DNA from: Streptomyces sp.
Lineage (GTDB): Bacteria; Actinomycetota; Actinomycetes; Streptomycetales; Streptomycetaceae
DNA length: 59,752 nt
Assembly: GCF_031181555.1 (NCBI RefSeq)
Contig: NZ_JAPSKQ010000016.1
Coordinates: 1 to 59,752, forward strand
Reading direction: 5' to 3'
The translations under genes and the position numbers were made by a program. The notes under the pieces were generated by a model. It ran no database searches. It was not told the origin of the DNA and saw only the letters and a program-made list of their open reading frames with translations. Positions 28,326 to 36,325 of the stretch are shown here, one piece after another (positions within the stretch are counted from its first letter, which is position 1; each line of letters starts with the position of its first letter).

Positions 28326-28622
28326 TCACTCCTGCTGCCGACGCGGGAGGTACCCGCGGGCCACCGTGTCCCGCGCCGCGTCACGCGCGCCGCCCCTCAC
28401 CGCCGGCCGGGCCGCGGTCCGGCCCCTCACCGCCGCCGACCACTCGTCCGCCTGCTCGGACTCCGCCCGTACGTCCGCCGCGTCGAGTCGTGGCCCGCGA
28501 ATGCCGGACAGCGGCCTCCCGTACGGGGCCTCACCCACCGCCGCCCGCGCGAAGCCGTCCTCCGGCCGGAAGCGGCCGACCCGGCGCTCGGGGTGCGCGG
28601 CCTTCCGGACCGGGTCGTCCAC
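28326..28622 (-). CDS. Possible small hypothetical protein (weak)
   Basis: 98 residues, Arg/Ala-rich, no recognised domain. Codon third positions are G/C biased, but in this DNA that occurs by chance on several frames. It sits in a 473-bp region (28291-28763) that otherwise shows nothing. It could equally be a remnant or spurious. Reported only so that the region is not left blank. Confidence 0.25.
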   Translation of the reverse strand: MDDPVRKAAHPERRVGRFRPEDGFARAAVGEAPYGRPLSGIRGPRLDAADVRAESEQADEWSAAVRGRTAARPAVRGGARDAARDTVARGYLPRRQQE

Positions 28623-28763
28623 GGCACGGGCACGGCACCGCAGCCGGACGGAAGGCGGTTCGCCCGGCGGCCCGTCGGCCGACGGCTGCCCGGGGGCCGC
28701 GCACGGCCGGCCACTCCTGCCGTCCGGCGCCGTCGCGGGGCGCGTCTCAAGGGCGGACCGGCA

Positions 28764-29447
28764 TCACAGGGCCGCCAGGTAGGCGGGCAGCGCGGTGCCG
28801 GGGGCCAGGCCGGGGTCGGCGAGCGGGGCGTCGTAGCCCTTGCGCAGCGGGACGACGCCGGCCCAGTGGGGCAGGGCGAGGTCCTCGGGCTCGTCGTTGA
28901 CGCCGCCGGTGCGGAGCTTGGCGGAGACCTCGTCGAGGTCGAGGCGGATCACCGCGGTGGCGGCCAGCTCCTTCTTGTTGGCCGGGCGGGAGTCGGCGGC
29001 GCGACCCGGTACGACGTGGTCGACCAGGGCGTCGAGGGCCTGGCGCTTCTCCTCGGGGTCGGTCACGTCGTGCGCGAGGCCGTGCACCACCACGGAGCGG
29101 TAGTTGATCGAGTGGTGGAAGGCCGAACGGGCCAGCACCAGCCCGTCGACGTGGGTGACGGTCAGGCAGACCGGGAGGCCGGCGTCGGCCCGGCCCGCCG
29201 CGCGCAGGGGGCGCGAGCCGGTCGAACCGTGCACGTAGAGCCGCTCACCGACCCGGCCGTACAGCGTGGGCAGCACCACCGGGGCGCCGTCGCGGACGAA
29301 GCCGAGGTGGCAGACGTAGCCCTCGTCGAGTATCGCGTGCACCAGTTCCTTGTCGTACGCGGCCCGCTCGGGCGAGCGGGTGGGGACGGTGCGCTCGGTG
29401 GGCGGGTAGGTGGCGGCGGGCTGCTGCGGCGGCTGGGTCCCCTGCAT
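28764..29447 (-). CDS. Pyridoxamine 5'-phosphate oxidase-like flavin protein
   Basis: 227 residues of the split-barrel PNPOx/FMN-binding superfamily. Visible are ILDEGYVCHLGFVRDGAPVVLPT, RLYVHGSTGSRPLRAAG, NYRSVVVHGLAHDVTD, and the C-terminal WAGVVPLRKGYDAP. Many such proteins bind FMN or F420 and some oxidise B6 vitamers. It diverges from a MocR/PdxR-type regulator, a pairing seen for vitamin B6-related genes. ATG 29447 has ggagag upstream; ATG 29459 is an alternative that abuts the operator palindrome. Confidence 0.87.
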   Translation of the reverse strand: MQGTQPPQQPAATYPPTERTVPTRSPERAAYDKELVHAILDEGYVCHLGFVRDGAPVVLPTLYGRVGERLYVHGSTGSRPLRAAGRADAGLPVCLTVTHVDGLVLARSAFHHSINYRSVVVHGLAHDVTDPEEKRQALDALVDHVVPGRAADSRPANKKELAATAVIRLDLDEVSAKLRTGGVNDEPEDLALPHWAGVVPLRKGYDAPLADPGLAPGTALPAYLAAL

Positions 29448-29459
29448 GACGCTCTCCAT

Positions 29460-29482
29460 TGCACTAGTGCATAATTGATTTT
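29460..29482. promoter_or_regulatory. MocR operator and leaderless promoter
   Basis: tgcactagtgca (29460-29471) is a perfect 12-bp palindrome directly between the divergent starts. ataatt (29471-29476) ends 6 bp before GTG 29483, so the MocR mRNA is probably leaderless. ttgtgctag follows as a partial repeat of the half-site. Confidence 0.65.
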
Positions 29483-30820
29483 GTGCTAGGAGAGTATCGG
29501 ATCAGTGGGCGGCGCGCAGCGGAGATTTCCGCGAGCATCGAGCGCGCGGTCGGGGAGGGCGCGCTGCCTCCCGGTGAACCGCTGCCTCCCCTGCGGGAGC
29601 TGGCGGCGCGGCTGGGGGTGAACCCGAACACCGTCGCGGCCGCGTACCGGACCCTGCGGGAGCGCGGGGTCATCGAGACCGCGGGCCGGCGGGGGAGCAG
29701 GGTGCGGCCCAAGCCGGCCACCACGGCGCGCGATGCCGTCCGGGTGGAGGTGCCGGAGGGTGTGCGGGACGTGTCCGACGGCAATCCGGACCCCGCGCTG
29801 CTGCCCCCGCTGGCCGAGGCGTTCGCCGCGGCGGCCGGGCTCGGCGACCGGGAGCCGGTGCTCTACGGGCACTCCCCGGTGGAGCCCGGACTCGCGCGCC
29901 TCGCACGGGCCGGGCTGGACGCCGACGGGGTGCCGGACGGGCCCGTCGCCGTCACCTCCGGCGCGCTGGACGCCCTGGAGCGGGTGCTCGCGGCGCACCT
30001 CAGGCCCGGGGACGCCGTCGCGGTGGAGGACCCCGGGTGGGGGAGCGTGCTGGACCTGGTCCCGGCGCTCGGGCTGCGCACCGTCCCCGTCGGCGTCGAC
30101 GACGACGGACCGCTCCCCGACGACGTACGGCACGCCCTGGCGGGCGGGGCCCGGGCGCTGATCGTCACGGACCGCGCGCAGAACCCGACCGGCGCCGCGC
30201 TGAGCGCCGCACGCGCGCGTGCCCTGCGGTCGGTGCTGGCCGACCACCCGGAGACGCTGCTGGTCGAGGACGACCACGGCCATCACATCGTCGACCTCCC
30301 CCTGCACCCCCTCGCCGGCACCACCCGCAACTGGGCCTTCGTACGCTCGGCGGCCAAGGCCTACGGCCCCGACCTGCGGCTCGCGGTGCTCACCGGGGAC
30401 GCCGTCACGCTCGACCGGGTGCGCGGACGGCAGCGCCTCGGGCCCGGCTGGGTCAGCAGGGTCGTCCAGCGCGCGGTGGTGCGGCTGTGGACCGACGGCG
30501 CGGTGGACCCGGCGGCCGTGGCGGCGGCCTACGGGCGGCGCCGGGACGCGCTGATCGGGGCGCTCGCCCGGCGCGGGGTCACGGCGCACGGGCGCAGCGG
30601 CATGAACGTGTGGGTGCCCGTCCCGGACGAGACCGGCGTCGTCGCCCGGCTGCTGCACGCCGGCTGGGCGGTGGCCCCCGGAGCCCGCTTCCGGACGAGC
30701 GCACCGCCGGGCGTCCGCGTCACCGTCTCGACGCTCACGGAGGACGAGACCGAGCTCCTGGGCGAGGCGATCGCCACGGCGCTCGGGCCGGCGGGGGAGC
30801 CGTCGAGGACGTACGTCTAG
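29483..30820 (+). CDS. MocR/PdxR-type regulator (GntR HTH plus aminotransferase domain)
   Basis: 445 residues. The GntR winged helix (about 10-75) shows ISASIERAVGEGALPPGEPLP, LREL-AARLGVNPNTVAAAY and GRRGSRV. A fold-type I aminotransferase domain (about 100-435) follows, with TDRAQNPTGAALS, EDDHGHHI and the PLP lysine in RSAAKAYGPDLRLAVL. MocR proteins sense PLP or amino compounds and lack turnover. The divergent PNPOx-like gene is the evident target through the tgcactagtgca site. Start GTG 29483 appears leaderless. Confidence 0.92.
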   Translation: MLGEYRISGRRAAEISASIERAVGEGALPPGEPLPPLRELAARLGVNPNTVAAAYRTLRERGVIETAGRRGSRVRPKPATTARDAVRVEVPEGVRDVSDGNPDPALLPPLAEAFAAAAGLGDREPVLYGHSPVEPGLARLARAGLDADGVPDGPVAVTSGALDALERVLAAHLRPGDAVAVEDPGWGSVLDLVPALGLRTVPVGVDDDGPLPDDVRHALAGGARALIVTDRAQNPTGAALSAARARALRSVLADHPETLLVEDDHGHHIVDLPLHPLAGTTRNWAFVRSAAKAYGPDLRLAVLTGDAVTLDRVRGRQRLGPGWVSRVVQRAVVRLWTDGAVDPAAVAAAYGRRRDALIGALARRGVTAHGRSGMNVWVPVPDETGVVARLLHAGWAVAPGARFRTSAPPGVRVTVSTLTEDETELLGEAIATALGPAGEPSRTYV

Positions 30821-30883
30821 GGACGGGCCGACGGCCGGAGCGGGGCGCCGGGGATCCGGGCCGGCGGCCGGAGCGGGGTGTGG

Positions 30884-31846
30884 TTACGCCGTCCTCCTCG
30901 GCCTGACCTGGGTGAGCGCCGCGCCCGCCAGCACGATCACCGCGCCTATGGGGGTCGACCAGGTCAGCGTCTCGCCGAGGATCACGACGCCCGCCGCGGC
31001 GGCGATCACCGGGACGAAGTACGTGACCATCTGGCCGGTCGTCGGGCCGACCTCGGCGACCAGGCCGTACTGGATGAGCACCGCCAGCCCCGTGCCCAGC
31101 GTCCCCAGTGCCGCGACCGCCAGCAGCGGCCCGACGGCGAATTCGGTCGGCAGAGTGGTGAACAGCGGTGTCACCACGGCCAGTTGGAGCGTGGCGAGCA
31201 GCAGCTGACCACTGGTCAGGGACAGGTTCGAGTGGCTGCTGCCCGCCAGGGTGCGGCGGACGTATATCCAGCCGACGGGGTAGCTCAGCGAGGCCAGCAG
31301 GGCCAGCGCCGTGCCGCGGGCGTCCAGGCCCTCGAAGCCCTGCCAGGCGCCCAGCACGGTCAGCACCCCGAGGAAGCCCAGGCCCAGCCCCGCCACCCGC
31401 ACCCGGGTGGGACGGTCCTCGGAGAGGGCGACCAGGGACAGGGCCATGCCCCACAGCGGCGAGGTCGCGTTGCAGATGCCCGCCAGCGTCGACGGGATGG
31501 TGAGCTCCGCGAACGCGAACAGCGAGAAGGGCAGCGCGTTCAGCAGGAATCCGGCGACCGCGAGATGACCCCAGGTGCGCGCACCGCGCGGCAGCCGTTC
31601 CCTCCGCACCGCCATCGCGACCGCGAGCACGGCGGTCCCGAAGGCCAGTCGGCCGAGCGTGACCTGGAAGGGGGCGTAGCCCTGGGTGCCGACCTTGATG
31701 AGGAGGAAGCTGAAGCCCCAGATCAGGGACAGCGCGCCGAAGCGGAGCCGCCAGTCCAGGCGGGGGCGGGCGCCGTCCGGGGCGGGGCCGGCCCGGCCCG
31801 GCGCGGTGGGGCTCGGCGTGGTGGTGGTCGCGGTGACGCTGCTCAT
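30884..31846 (-). CDS. EamA/DMT-family exporter
   Basis: 320 residues with ten predicted membrane helices in two EamA repeats. Markers are LRFGALSLIWGFSFLLIKVGTQG, FAFAELTIPSTLAGICNATSPLWG and YFVPVIAAAAGVVILGETLTW. It diverges from a LysR gene whose operator lies in the shared 74-bp region, so it is the probable LysR target. ATG 31846 was chosen over an upstream start that would run into the operator. Substrate unknown, likely an amino acid or antimetabolite. Confidence 0.9.
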   Translation of the reverse strand: MSSVTATTTTPSPTAPGRAGPAPDGARPRLDWRLRFGALSLIWGFSFLLIKVGTQGYAPFQVTLGRLAFGTAVLAVAMAVRRERLPRGARTWGHLAVAGFLLNALPFSLFAFAELTIPSTLAGICNATSPLWGMALSLVALSEDRPTRVRVAGLGLGFLGVLTVLGAWQGFEGLDARGTALALLASLSYPVGWIYVRRTLAGSSHSNLSLTSGQLLLATLQLAVVTPLFTTLPTEFAVGPLLAVAALGTLGTGLAVLIQYGLVAEVGPTTGQMVTYFVPVIAAAAGVVILGETLTWSTPIGAVIVLAGAALTQVRPRRTA

Positions 31847-31868
31847 GCACGCAACGATGCTGGATAGG

Positions 31869-31913
31869 ATCTCGTAGCACAATCGAGATTTCGCACCCGG
31901 TATCTCGTAGCAT
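31869..31913. promoter_or_regulatory. LysR operator and leaderless LysR promoter
   Basis: atctcg-tagcacaat-cgagat (31869-31889) is a perfect inverted repeat with the T-N11-A LysR pattern. The left arm atctcgtagca recurs directly at 31902-31912, where tagcat (31908-31913) also serves as the -10 element. The LysR ATG 31921 is 7 bp beyond, so the transcript is leaderless. Confidence 0.75.
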
Positions 31914-31920
31914 CGCTTAC

Positions 31921-32919
31921 ATGTTGAACCTGGAGCGCCTGCGCACCCTCGACGCCCTCGCCCGGCACGGCTCGGTCAGCGGTGCGGCCGAGGGTCTGCA
32001 CATCACGACCTCGGCCGTCTCGCAGCAGATGTCCAAGCTGGAGCGCGAGGTCGGCCAGCGGCTGCTCGCCAAGAACGGGCGAGGCGTCCGGCTCACGGAC
32101 GCGGGCCGGCTGCTCGCCGAGCACGCCGCGCGCATCCTGTCCCAGGTGGAACTCGCCCAGTCCGATCTGGAGGCGCAACGCGGTCAGGTCGCCGGCGAGT
32201 TGCGCGTCGCGGCGTTCCCGACCGCCGCACGGGGGCTGTTCCCCGTGGCGCTCGCGGACCTGCGCCGGCGGCATCCCGCGCTGCGCGTGCGCTCCCGCGA
32301 GCTGGAACCGGAGCGGGGCATCGCGGGTGTGGTGCGCGGGGACCTCGACCTCGCGGTGGTGCTCGACTGGTACAACAAACCGATGCCGCTGCCCGACGGC
32401 CTGGTCAAGGCGCTCGTCCTGGACGACCCGGCCGATGTGGCGCTCCCGGTCGGCCACCGGCTCGCGGACCGCGACGAGGTGGACCTCGCCGAGTTCGCCG
32501 ATGACGAGTGGATCACCTGGGGCGAGGGCGAGTTCTGCCACGAATGGCTGATGTTCACGCTGCGTTCGAAGGGCATCGAGCCGATCGTCGGCCACCGCGC
32601 CGCCGAGAGCCACACCCAGCTCGCCCTGGTCGCCGCGGGACTCGGCGTCTGCATCGCCCCGCTGCTCGGCCGCGATCCGCTGCCCGACGGGGTGGTGACC
32701 CTGCCGCTCAGGCAGCGCATGCGGCGGCACGTGTTCGTCGTCTGGCGCGCGGACGCCGACCGCCGCCCCTCGGTTCGCGCGGCGGTGCAGGCGTTGCGGG
32801 AGGCCGGGGAGAGCGTGGGCGCGGCCGGGGAGAACACAGGACGCGCGGTGAGCGGCGGGGTGGCCGGCGCCCCGCCCACCGCCGAGCCGCCCGCTACCGG
32901 AGCGTCCGCAGCTTCCTGA
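31921..32919 (+). CDS. LysR-family transcriptional regulator (ArgP-like size)
   Basis: 332 residues. The N-terminal HTH (1-60) reads NLERLRTLDALARHGSVSGAAEGLHITTSAVSQQ. The effector-binding domain follows at about 90-300, with GELRVAAFPTAARGLFPVAL and GLGVCIAPLLGRDPLPDGV. About 30 Ala/Gly-rich residues end the protein, and its last 26 bp overlap the convergent PNPOx gene. It likely represses or activates the divergent EamA exporter and itself. Confidence 0.93.
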   Translation: MLNLERLRTLDALARHGSVSGAAEGLHITTSAVSQQMSKLEREVGQRLLAKNGRGVRLTDAGRLLAEHAARILSQVELAQSDLEAQRGQVAGELRVAAFPTAARGLFPVALADLRRRHPALRVRSRELEPERGIAGVVRGDLDLAVVLDWYNKPMPLPDGLVKALVLDDPADVALPVGHRLADRDEVDLAEFADDEWITWGEGEFCHEWLMFTLRSKGIEPIVGHRAAESHTQLALVAAGLGVCIAPLLGRDPLPDGVVTLPLRQRMRRHVFVVWRADADRRPSVRAAVQALREAGESVGAAGENTGRAVSGGVAGAPPTAEPPATGASAAS

Positions 32920-33364
32920 AGTCCCAGGACACGATCTTCTCCGGCGTCAGCCGCATCCAGGCGTGCCGGCCGTCGTGGGGCAGCTCGTCCAGGCCGAAGT
33001 TCTTGCGGGCGAACAGGGTCTCGGGGACGTCGAGTTCCGCACACAGCTCGCCGGTGCGCGGGATCTCGCCCACGAACTCCACCCGCCCGGACAGCTCCGC
33101 GCCGCGCAGTTCGTCGTACTCCTCGCCCGTGTCCACCACGATCGCCACCCGGGGGTCCCGGCGCAGGTCCGCCCAGCGTTTGCTGCGGACGACCGAGTAC
33201 AGCCACAGCGAGGTGCCGTCCCAGGCGAACCAGAGCGTGCTGACGTGCGGTGCGCCGTCGGCGGACACCGTGGCGACCCGGCAGGTGCGCTGGCCGGTGA
33301 GGAAATCGTCCAGCTCACCCGGCGTCATCATGATCCTCCGGCCCCGGCGCTGCGTGGCGGTCAT
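32894..33364 (-). CDS. PNPOx/F420-dependent split-barrel protein
   Basis: 156 residues. The split-barrel flavin/deazaflavin fold shows FLTGQRTCRVATVSADGAPHVS, LWFAWDGTSLWLYSVVRSKRW, DLRRDPRVAIVVDTG and a C-terminal WMRLTPEKIVSWDFRKL. Many actinobacterial members use F420 or FMN to reduce or bind small molecules. ATG 33364 (agaggga upstream) was chosen; ATG 33328 with ggagg is also good. Its promoter region holds a 23-bp inverted repeat. The 3' end overlaps the LysR gene. Confidence 0.87.
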   Translation of the reverse strand: MTATQRRGRRIMMTPGELDDFLTGQRTCRVATVSADGAPHVSTLWFAWDGTSLWLYSVVRSKRWADLRRDPRVAIVVDTGEEYDELRGAELSGRVEFVGEIPRTGELCAELDVPETLFARKNFGLDELPHDGRHAWMRLTPEKIVSWDFRKLRTLR

Positions 33365-33405
33365 GCGGTCCCTCTTCTCTCGCGTCGTGCCGGAGGGAGA
33401 TCCTC

Positions 33406-33428
33406 TGACGCCACGTCACGTGGCGTCA
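33406..33428. promoter_or_regulatory. 23-bp perfect inverted repeat upstream of PNPOx-like gene
   Basis: tgacgccacg-tca-cgtggcgtca, with a further acgtca half-site at about 33433-33438. It begins 42 bp upstream of the start at 33364, where an operator overlapping the promoter is expected. No regulator is encoded next to it. Confidence 0.6.
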
Positions 33429-33498
33429 TGTCACGTCAGGAAAGGATGAGTCGTCCTCCCTCCCCGCGCAATGGCGGGGCGCCTGTCGCAGCGCCCGC

Positions 33499-34035
33499 TC
33501 AGGCGAGGGTGATCGAGTCACCGCTGACGGTGATCTGCACGGAGGGCAGCGGCTCGGTCGCCGGACCGCTCTGCACGCTGCCGTCGGCGATGGAGAAATT
33601 GCTGTTGTGGCAGGGGCAGTTGATGACCCCGTCGGCGACGCTCTTCACCGCGCACCCCTGATGGGTGCAGGTCGCCGAGAACGCCTTGAACTCGCCCGCC
33701 GTCGGTTGCGTGACCACCACCTTGCGGTCGGCGAAGACCTTCCCGCCGCCCTCGGGGATGTCGGCGGTCGCGGCGAGCGCGGCACCGGCGGCGGCGTTGT
33801 CGCCGTCCGGGCCGCCGCTGCTCGTGCCGCCGTCGCCCTGCGAACCGCCGGCGGAGCCGGAGTCCACGGAGGACGACGCGCCGTCGTCGGAACCCCCGCA
33901 CGCGGTCAGCGCGACGGCGAGGCCCGCCGCTCCGGCCGCCGCCACGACGGTCCGACGGGCCGGTCCCGTGGGGGCACCGCCCCGCTCGAGCGAAGCCGGG
34001 AGCCTGGGGGAGGGCTGAAACGATGCGTTGTTCAT
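33499..34035 (-). CDS. Rieske [2Fe-2S] lipoprotein, Tat-type signal
   Basis: 178 residues. A twin-arginine signal (GPARRTVVAAAGAAGLAVAL) runs into the lipobox LTAC, then a Ser/Gly-rich linker (about 47-85). The Rieske domain (about 90-178) has both cluster boxes, CTHQGC and CPCHNSNF, supplying two Cys and two His. It probably shuttles electrons at the outer membrane face; its partner is unknown, and it is much smaller than the QcrA subunit. The first ~25 residues are encoded by an interspersed repeat (33969-34014) lying between the start and the twin arginines. Confidence 0.9.
   Translation of the reverse strand: MNNASFQPSPRLPASLERGGAPTGPARRTVVAAAGAAGLAVALTACGGSDDGASSSVDSGSAGGSQGDGGTSSGGPDGDNAAAGAALAATADIPEGGGKVFADRKVVVTQPTAGEFKAFSATCTHQGCAVKSVADGVINCPCHNSNFSIADGSVQSGPATEPLPSVQITVSGDSITLA
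33969..34014. repeat. Interspersed GC-rich repeat, copy B
   Basis: On the minus strand this reads ctcccccaggctcccggctt then cgctcgagcggggcggtgcccccac. It matches copy A (8451-8540) and copy C (44987-45034). It lies in the coding sequence for the N-terminus of the Rieske protein. Confidence 0.75.
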
Positions 34036-34273
34036 GCCGGTGTCCCTTCCGGGAGGACGCGTGATCTGTGGAGGGGTACGGTCGGCGGGCCCACGCCGTT
34101 CAGGCGCTGCCGAGAGCTTGTCCTGCCCGAGACCGGGCCGGCGTACACCACGGCTGCCGTCTCACCGCCGGGACTGGTGGCCACGGAGGGACTGACAGGC
34201 GGGTCCGAGGATCTCGGTGCCGCCCAGCCGGAGGGGACCGCGCGGGTGCCCGGTGCCGCCCCCGCGGACGGGG

Positions 34274-34708
34274 TCAGCTCGTGGCGCCGTCCTTCGCGGC
34301 GAGCACGATCTGGGTTTGGGTGGTCTGTCCCACGAGCCGGTCCTCGTCGTCCCGCAGGTCGGTCTGTACGACGACGAGGGTGCCGCCGACGTGCAGGGGC
34401 CGGGCCGTGGCGCGGACTCGCCCGGAGGCCACTCCCCGCAGGAAGTTGGTCTTGGACTCCACCGTGGACGTCCCGGCGCCCGGCGGGAGGTTGAGGTAGG
34501 CGCAGACGGCGCCGACGGAGTCGGCCAGCGCCATCAGGGCCCCGCCGTGCAGGACACCACCCGCGGTGCAGGCATCCGGGGACCAGGACAGACTGCCCAC
34601 GGTCCGGTCGGGGGCGGCCTCGTGGAGTTCGATGCCCAGTCGCGTCGCGAAGGGCATCGCCGCCAGAAGGCCGGCGGGGCTGGGGGCTGCCGTCTCGGAA
34701 GGGGACAT
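34274..34708 (-). CDS. PaaI-type hotdog thioesterase
   Basis: 144 residues. The hotdog fold is clear from LGIELHEAAPDRTVGSLSWS, AGGVLHGGALMALADSVGAV (the family helix with the catalytic-site HGG), STVESKTNFLRGV and RATARPLHVGGTLVVVQTDL. It would hydrolyse an acyl- or aryl-CoA. There is no adjacent CoA pathway. ATG 34708 is preceded by a gaaaggcag site. The 238-bp stretch 34036-34273 between it and the Rieske gene shows nothing further. Confidence 0.92.
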   Translation of the reverse strand: MSPSETAAPSPAGLLAAMPFATRLGIELHEAAPDRTVGSLSWSPDACTAGGVLHGGALMALADSVGAVCAYLNLPPGAGTSTVESKTNFLRGVASGRVRATARPLHVGGTLVVVQTDLRDDEDRLVGQTTQTQIVLAAKDGATS

Positions 34709-35144
34709 GGCGTGCTGCCTTTCGGGTACGGGTACGCGTTCTCGGGCACGTGGCGGCGATCACACGGCGTGCCGGCCGCCAGTGTTCCAGTCCCCGTCGA
34801 GGGGGTTGAATCAAGCGGGTGGGAATGCGCCACGGCCGCGTCGCGGGTGCCGCGCCCGTCGCGTACGGCCGCGGTGTCGCCCCATCCGCTCACGGTCGGG
34901 TGGTGGCCGGATCGATCCGGGCGTCTCCGGCGACGGCGCAGCGGCCCACGCCGTACGGATGGTGCGCGGCATCGGAATCCGGGGCGCGTTCCAGGGAGCG
35001 CCTGAGGCCGGTGCCGACGAAGACGCCCGCCGGGAAGGAGCGGCCGCCGACGACGCCCCAGGGCTGACCGTGGCCGACTCCCCGGAACGCGGGGTCCGGG
35101 GAGGTCGTGGATTGCAAGGTCAAGAGATCACGTAACCTGGGGAA
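34709..35144. other. 436-bp divergent intergenic region
   Basis: No credible gene seen. The only structure I can support is the promoter of the kinase gene at its right end (35112-35138). Confidence 0.5.
35112..35138 (+). promoter_or_regulatory. Leaderless promoter of HipA-like kinase gene
   Basis: ttgcaa (35112-35117), 15 bp, taacct (35133-35138). ATG 35145 begins 6 bp later, so the mRNA should start at or next to the start codon. Confidence 0.6.
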
Positions 35145-35909
35145 ATGCTGACCGAGGTCACCGCCACCCGCTACATCACCCCCCTGCGCGAGGGCGGTTC
35201 GCTGCCGGGGCTGATCGAGGCCGACGACCTCGGGACCTACGTCCTGAAGTTCACCGGCGCGGGACAGGGCCGCAAGACGCTGGTCGCCGAAGTGGTCTGC
35301 GGGGAGCTCGCCCGCCGGCTGGGGCTGAGGGTGCCGCGCCTGGTCACCGTCGAACTCGACCCCGTGCTGGGGCTCGGCGAGCCCGACCAGGAGGTGCAGG
35401 AGCTGCTGAAGTCCAGCGGCGGCACCAACCTCGGCATGGACTTCCTCTCCGGCGCCCTCGGCTTCGACCCGCTCGCCTTCGAGGTGAGCCCCGAGGAGGC
35501 CGGGCGGATCGTCTGGTTCGACGCGCTGGTGAACAACGTCGACCGCTCCTGGCGCAACCCCAACCTGCTCCGCCTGCGTGGTGAGCTCTGGCTCGTCGAC
35601 CACGGGGCGACCATGATCTGGCACCACAACTGGCCCGGCGCCCCGAGCTCCGCCGCGCGCCCCTACGACGCCTCCGACCACGCCCTGAGGTCCTTCGCGC
35701 CGGACGTGGCCGCCGCCGCCGCGGAACTGGCGCCGCGGGTCACCGAGGACCTGCTCGCCGAGGTCACCGCGGAGATCCCCGACGTGTGGCTGACCGACGA
35801 GCCCGGCTTCGACACGCCGGACGAACTCCGGCGGGCCTACGCGCGGCCGCTGCTCGCCCGCGCGGCCACCGTCCACCAGCGCATCCACGGCCTCGAGGGG
35901 GACCAGTGA
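35145..35909 (+). CDS. HipA-like protein kinase (HipA_2 type)
   Basis: 254 residues, much shorter than HipA (about 440), with only the kinase core. Candidate catalytic residues are present: Lys35 in YVLKFTGAG, Glu49 in LVAEVVCGEL, Asp133 and Asn138 in NNVDRSWRNPNLL (the catalytic loop) and Asp152 in LWLVDHGA (metal binding). HipA enzymes phosphorylate targets such as aminoacyl-tRNA synthetases and cause growth arrest. Here there is no HipB-like DNA-binding partner; the only partner is the overlapping DUF3037 gene. The promoter looks leaderless. The target and biological role are unknown. Confidence 0.85.
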   Translation: MLTEVTATRYITPLREGGSLPGLIEADDLGTYVLKFTGAGQGRKTLVAEVVCGELARRLGLRVPRLVTVELDPVLGLGEPDQEVQELLKSSGGTNLGMDFLSGALGFDPLAFEVSPEEAGRIVWFDALVNNVDRSWRNPNLLRLRGELWLVDHGATMIWHHNWPGAPSSAARPYDASDHALRSFAPDVAAAAAELAPRVTEDLLAEVTAEIPDVWLTDEPGFDTPDELRRAYARPLLARAATVHQRIHGLEGDQ

Positions 35910-36289
35910 GCGACCGGCACGTCTTCGAGTACGCGCTGCTGCGGGTGGTACCGCGCGTCGAACGCGGTGAGTGCGTCAACGCGGGGGTGCTCGTGTACTG
36001 CCGCCCCAAGTCGTTCGTCGCGGCCCGCACCCACCTCGACGAGTCACGGCTGCTGGCCCTCGACCCGGAGATCGACCTGCCCGGCGTCCGGGCCGCGCTG
36101 CGCGCCGTCGAGGGCGTCTGCGCGGGCGGTGACGCGGCGGGACAGGCCGCGCACGACGATGCCGGGCGCCGCTTCCGCTGGCTGATCGCGCCCCGCTCCA
36201 CCATCGTCCAGCCGGGGCCCGTGCACACCGGGCTCACCGCCGATCCGGCGGCGGAGGTGGAACGGCTGCTCGACCTGCTCGTGCGCTGA
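35906..36289 (+). CDS. DUF3037 protein, partner of HipA-like kinase
   Basis: 127 residues. The family start FEYALLRVVPRVERGECVNAGVLVYC is intact, followed by a small alpha/beta body and AGRRFRWLIAPRSTIVQPG. GTG 35906 overlaps the kinase TGA (GTGA), so the two are translationally coupled and probably made in similar amounts. DUF3037 has no assigned activity. Its constant association with a HipA_2 kinase suggests an inhibitor, substrate or specificity subunit. Confidence 0.87.
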   Translation: MSDRHVFEYALLRVVPRVERGECVNAGVLVYCRPKSFVAARTHLDESRLLALDPEIDLPGVRAALRAVEGVCAGGDAAGQAAHDDAGRRFRWLIAPRSTIVQPGPVHTGLTADPAAEVERLLDLLVR

Positions 36290-36325
36290 CCCGGCCGGCC
36301 CCGCGGCGGGGACGCTGCCCGGCCG

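Noticed and set aside
30831..30883. Near-repeat of cggccggagcgggg between MocR and EamA genes
   Set aside because: Two short G+C-rich units about 30 bp apart; no symmetry or recurrence elsewhere to support a named element.
34819..35067. 82-codon frame before the HipA-like gene, considered as a missing HipB antitoxin
   Set aside because: No helix-turn-helix pattern, biased composition and no ribosome site; not supportable as an antitoxin.
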